A stretch of DNA of 8,607 bases. Source: Flavobacteriia bacterium. GTDB lineage: Bacteria; Bacteroidota; Bacteroidia; Flavobacteriales; Flavobacteriaceae. A program made the position numbers and the translations under genes. Shown one piece after another: positions 7,301 through 8,607 of the stretch (the first letter of the stretch is position 1; every line of letters begins with the position of its first letter). The stretch spans positions 1 to 8,607 of the forward strand of contig JAHBAN010000062.1 of the NCBI GenBank assembly GCA_018500075.1, in the 5' to 3' direction. The notes under the pieces are model-generated. The model was not told the origin of the DNA, searched no databases, and worked only from the letters and a program-made list of their open reading frames with translations.

Positions 7301-8588
7301 GCGCCAGCCGATGAAAGACTATCTCAACGCCGCCGCGGGGCTGATCAAACACTACGCCTGGACCTTTCCTGCCTTCAAACGGCCCAAAGGCGTTGACACA
7401 GCGTTCGAGCTTGATCTGGAGAGCCTTGCGCCGGATGAGCTGGATGCGATCCTTGAGTTTGCCTTTGAGCGCTACTTTGAGGACAGCGGCCTGTTTGGCA
7501 CGGTGGAGGATTGTCTTGACCGTGTCGAACAGCTCAAGCGCATCGGGGTCGATGAAATCGGCTGCCTGATTGACTACGGGATCGCCCCCGAAACCGTCCT
7601 TGAGGGCCTCAAGCCCCTTGCAGAGCTGCACCGGCGGGCCAATGCCGCGCAGGCCGTGGCAGAGGGCGACTACTCGCTGCCCGCCCAGATTTTGCGCCAT
7701 TCTGTGACACATTTTCAATGCACCCCCTCGCTTGCACGGATGCTGACATTTGGCGAGGAGAGCCGCATGGCGCTGGGGCGTGTGAAACATTTGATGCTAG
7801 GGGGGGAGCCTTTGGCCGAAAACCTGCTGACCGAGCTTCAAAGCCTCACCCCCGCCAGTCTTCAAAATATGTATGGCCCGACCGAGACAACCATCTGGTC
7901 CACCACCGAGATGATCGGGCGTGCCGGCCAAGGCATCAGCATCGGCACGCCCATCGCCAACACGCAGGTCTATGTGCTTGATGGCGCGTTGCAGCCTTGC
8001 CCTGTCGGGGTTGTGGGCGAGCTTTATATCGGCGGCGCGGGCGTCACGCGGGGCTATTTCGGGCGCGCCGATCTCACGGCCGAACGCTTTCTGCCCAATC
8101 CCTTTCACGCCGGGCGGATGTATCGCACCGGCGATCTGGTGCGCTGGCAGGCCGAGGGCCGGCTCGCCTATATCGGGCGCGCCGACACGCAGGTCAAGCT
8201 GCGCGGCTACCGGATCGAACTGGGCGAAATCGAGGCCCGCCTACACGAGCAAAGCGGTGTGCATGAGGCGGTTGTCATGGCGCGCGAGGATCAGCCGGGC
8301 GATATGCGCCTGATTGCCTATCTGCGCGCCGATACCCCGCCCGACAAGGCCGCCTTGCGCGCCGCTCTGGGCCGCAGCCTGCCCGAGTTCATGATCCCGC
8401 AGCATTTTGTTTTCATGACGGCGTTTCCGCTCACACCCAACAAAAAAATTGATAAAAACGCGCTGCCTGCGCCCTCGGCTCCCGCCACAGAAACCGCCCG
8501 GCAGAGCGCGTCGCTGCCCGCCAGTGCCGACCGGATCGAAGCCGAAATCGCCGCCGTCTGGACCCATGTTCTCGGCGTTGCCCGGATC
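4311..8588 (+). CDS. Initiating NRPS: formyltransferase / C-remnant / adenylation with inserted luciferase-like monooxygenase / carrier (3'-truncated)
   Basis: This starter NRPS gives 1426 genuine residues in one unbroken frame. Residues 1-240 are a methionyl-tRNA-formyltransferase-like domain with the Asn91-His93-Asp129 triad (INFHDGPLPRYAG, GPDTGDI). It should N-formylate the loaded amino acid using formyl-tetrahydrofolate. Residues about 330-500 resemble only the C-terminal lobe of a condensation domain, without HHxxxDG. The adenylation domain begins near 505, with A1 LSYGAL, A2 LKAGGAYVPI, A3 YTSGSTGRPKG (669-679) and A4 FDIS (714-717). A monooxygenase interrupts it (about 745-1112), and then it resumes: A5 NMYGPTE (1186-1192), A6, A7 YRTGDL (1271), A8, A9 LPEFMIP (1357) and A10 with Lys1379. 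The specificity code is D715, I716, L719, Q1136, M1162, G1164, M1187, I1195, W1196, K1379, close to the known glycine signature DILQLGLIWK. The start of a carrier domain (from about 1405) is cut off. The ATG overlaps the upstream stop as ATGA. The frame stays open through the terminal adapter, which adds six false residues. Confidence 0.93.
5298..5810 (+). other. Condensation-domain-like remnant between formyltransferase and adenylation domains
   Basis: This corresponds to residues 330-500 of the NRPS. The succession of segments (LRRVALLCQALSEEGEVDIAYG, then WVPLRAGDTLADRV, then GFALDLPLRDPA, then MADLWIARLDHIL) follows the pattern of the C-terminal lobe of condensation domains. The N-terminal lobe and its HHxxxDG motif are absent. 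It cannot catalyse condensation by the known mechanism, so a structural or docking role is likely. The assignment rests on pattern similarity only. Confidence 0.5.
5641..5710 (+). other. AT-rich island inside the NRPS coding region
   Basis: By hand count this 70-base stretch is about 34% GC (24 of 70), against roughly 60% or more over most of the window. It encodes residues 444-467 and uses codons rare elsewhere in the gene (ATA, TGT, AAT, TAT). The frame is open across it. It lies in the condensation-like remnant, a region under weaker constraint than the catalytic domains. Confidence 0.6.
6543..7646 (+). other. FMN-dependent luciferase-like monooxygenase domain inserted in the adenylation domain (MupA/Atu3671 type)
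   Basis: This covers residues about 745-1112 of the NRPS and is a complete TIM-barrel bacterial-luciferase-like domain. Landmarks are MGFGLFYWGNDD (754-765), WTPERHFHAFGGPYPNPAV (791-809), HHPLRIAEDWAVIDNLTEGR (833-852), TTAGNPDTWREAGEIGANV (925-943), LTHLLGQS (944-951) and VTLMLHTFV (978-986). These match the family named natural-product luciferase-like monooxygenase, MupA/Atu3671. Such enzymes use reduced FMN and O2. The insertion lies after A4 (FDIS) and before A5 (NMYGPTE), so three specificity residues precede it and seven follow. The adenylation sequence on both sides is intact, so this is a built-in tailoring domain and not a disrupting insertion. It could hydroxylate the alpha carbon or the amino nitrogen of the tethered residue. 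Boundaries are approximate. Confidence 0.88.
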
Positions 8589-8607
8589 CTGTCTCTTATA
8601 CACATCT
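8589..8607. other. Tn5/Nextera mosaic-end adapter (sequencing artefact)
   Basis: The last 19 bases are CTGTCTCTTATACACATCT, the exact reverse complement of the Tn5 transposase mosaic end used in Nextera libraries. It interrupts the NRPS carrier domain just after the LGVARI residues. It should be trimmed; genuine sequence ends at 8588. Confidence 0.97.

Noticed and set aside
6543..7646. Monooxygenase as a gene insertion that breaks the adenylation domain
   Set aside because: The frame is open on both sides and motifs A1-A10, including the catalytic lysine, are intact, which fits a functional nested domain.
6783..7790. Antisense open frame (335 residues) opposite the monooxygenase
   Set aside because: It is a shadow of a strongly conserved plus-strand domain.
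8241..8605. Two antisense frames beginning MYKRQ and MCIRD at the right end
   Set aside because: Their start codons lie in the Nextera adapter, a known artefact signature.

Overview
The window is a GC-rich fragment of a modular natural-product assembly line. It holds three tightly packed plus-strand genes with no intergenic space, so it reads as the middle of one long operon. GC-rich codon use and the protein families suggest a proteobacterium, probably an alphaproteobacterium (perhaps Rhodobacterales). The taxon is an inference from codon style, since no rRNA or marker gene is present. Both ends are incomplete: gene 1 lacks its upstream part, and the last 19 bases are a Tn5/Nextera sequencing adapter rather than genomic DNA.

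Region 1 (1-3300) is the C-terminal part of a type I polyketide synthase. It contains the end of the structural half of a ketoreductase (KR), the catalytic KR, a dehydratase (DH), an acyl carrier protein (ACP) and a chain-releasing thioesterase (TE). The ketosynthase and acyltransferase expected in the same module would lie upstream. The DH follows the catalytic KR and precedes a segment that normally ends a KR region, so it looks nested. Region 2 (3301-4314) is a family 2 glycosyltransferase that abuts the synthase gene and has a strong ribosome-binding site. Region 3 (4311 to the end) overlaps the glycosyltransferase by ATGA. It encodes an unusual initiating NRPS: a formyltransferase, a remnant condensation-like lobe, then an adenylation domain with a complete luciferase-like FMN-dependent monooxygenase (MupA/Atu3671 type) inserted between motifs A4 and A5, then the beginning of a carrier domain.

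The genes suggest the following working model. The NRPS would load an amino acid; its ten-residue specificity code is D-I-L-Q-M-G-M-I-W-K, close to the glycine code. It would oxidise and N-formylate that residue in cis and pass it to further modules. The chain would eventually reach the reducing PKS module of gene 1, where the TE releases it, and the glycosyltransferase would decorate it or a partner molecule. Gene order is therefore opposite to the likely order of biosynthesis. The most interesting point is the combination of formyltransferase and in-cis flavin monooxygenase on a probable glycine module, which could make an N-formyl-N-hydroxy (hydroxamate) or alpha-hydroxy starter unit.
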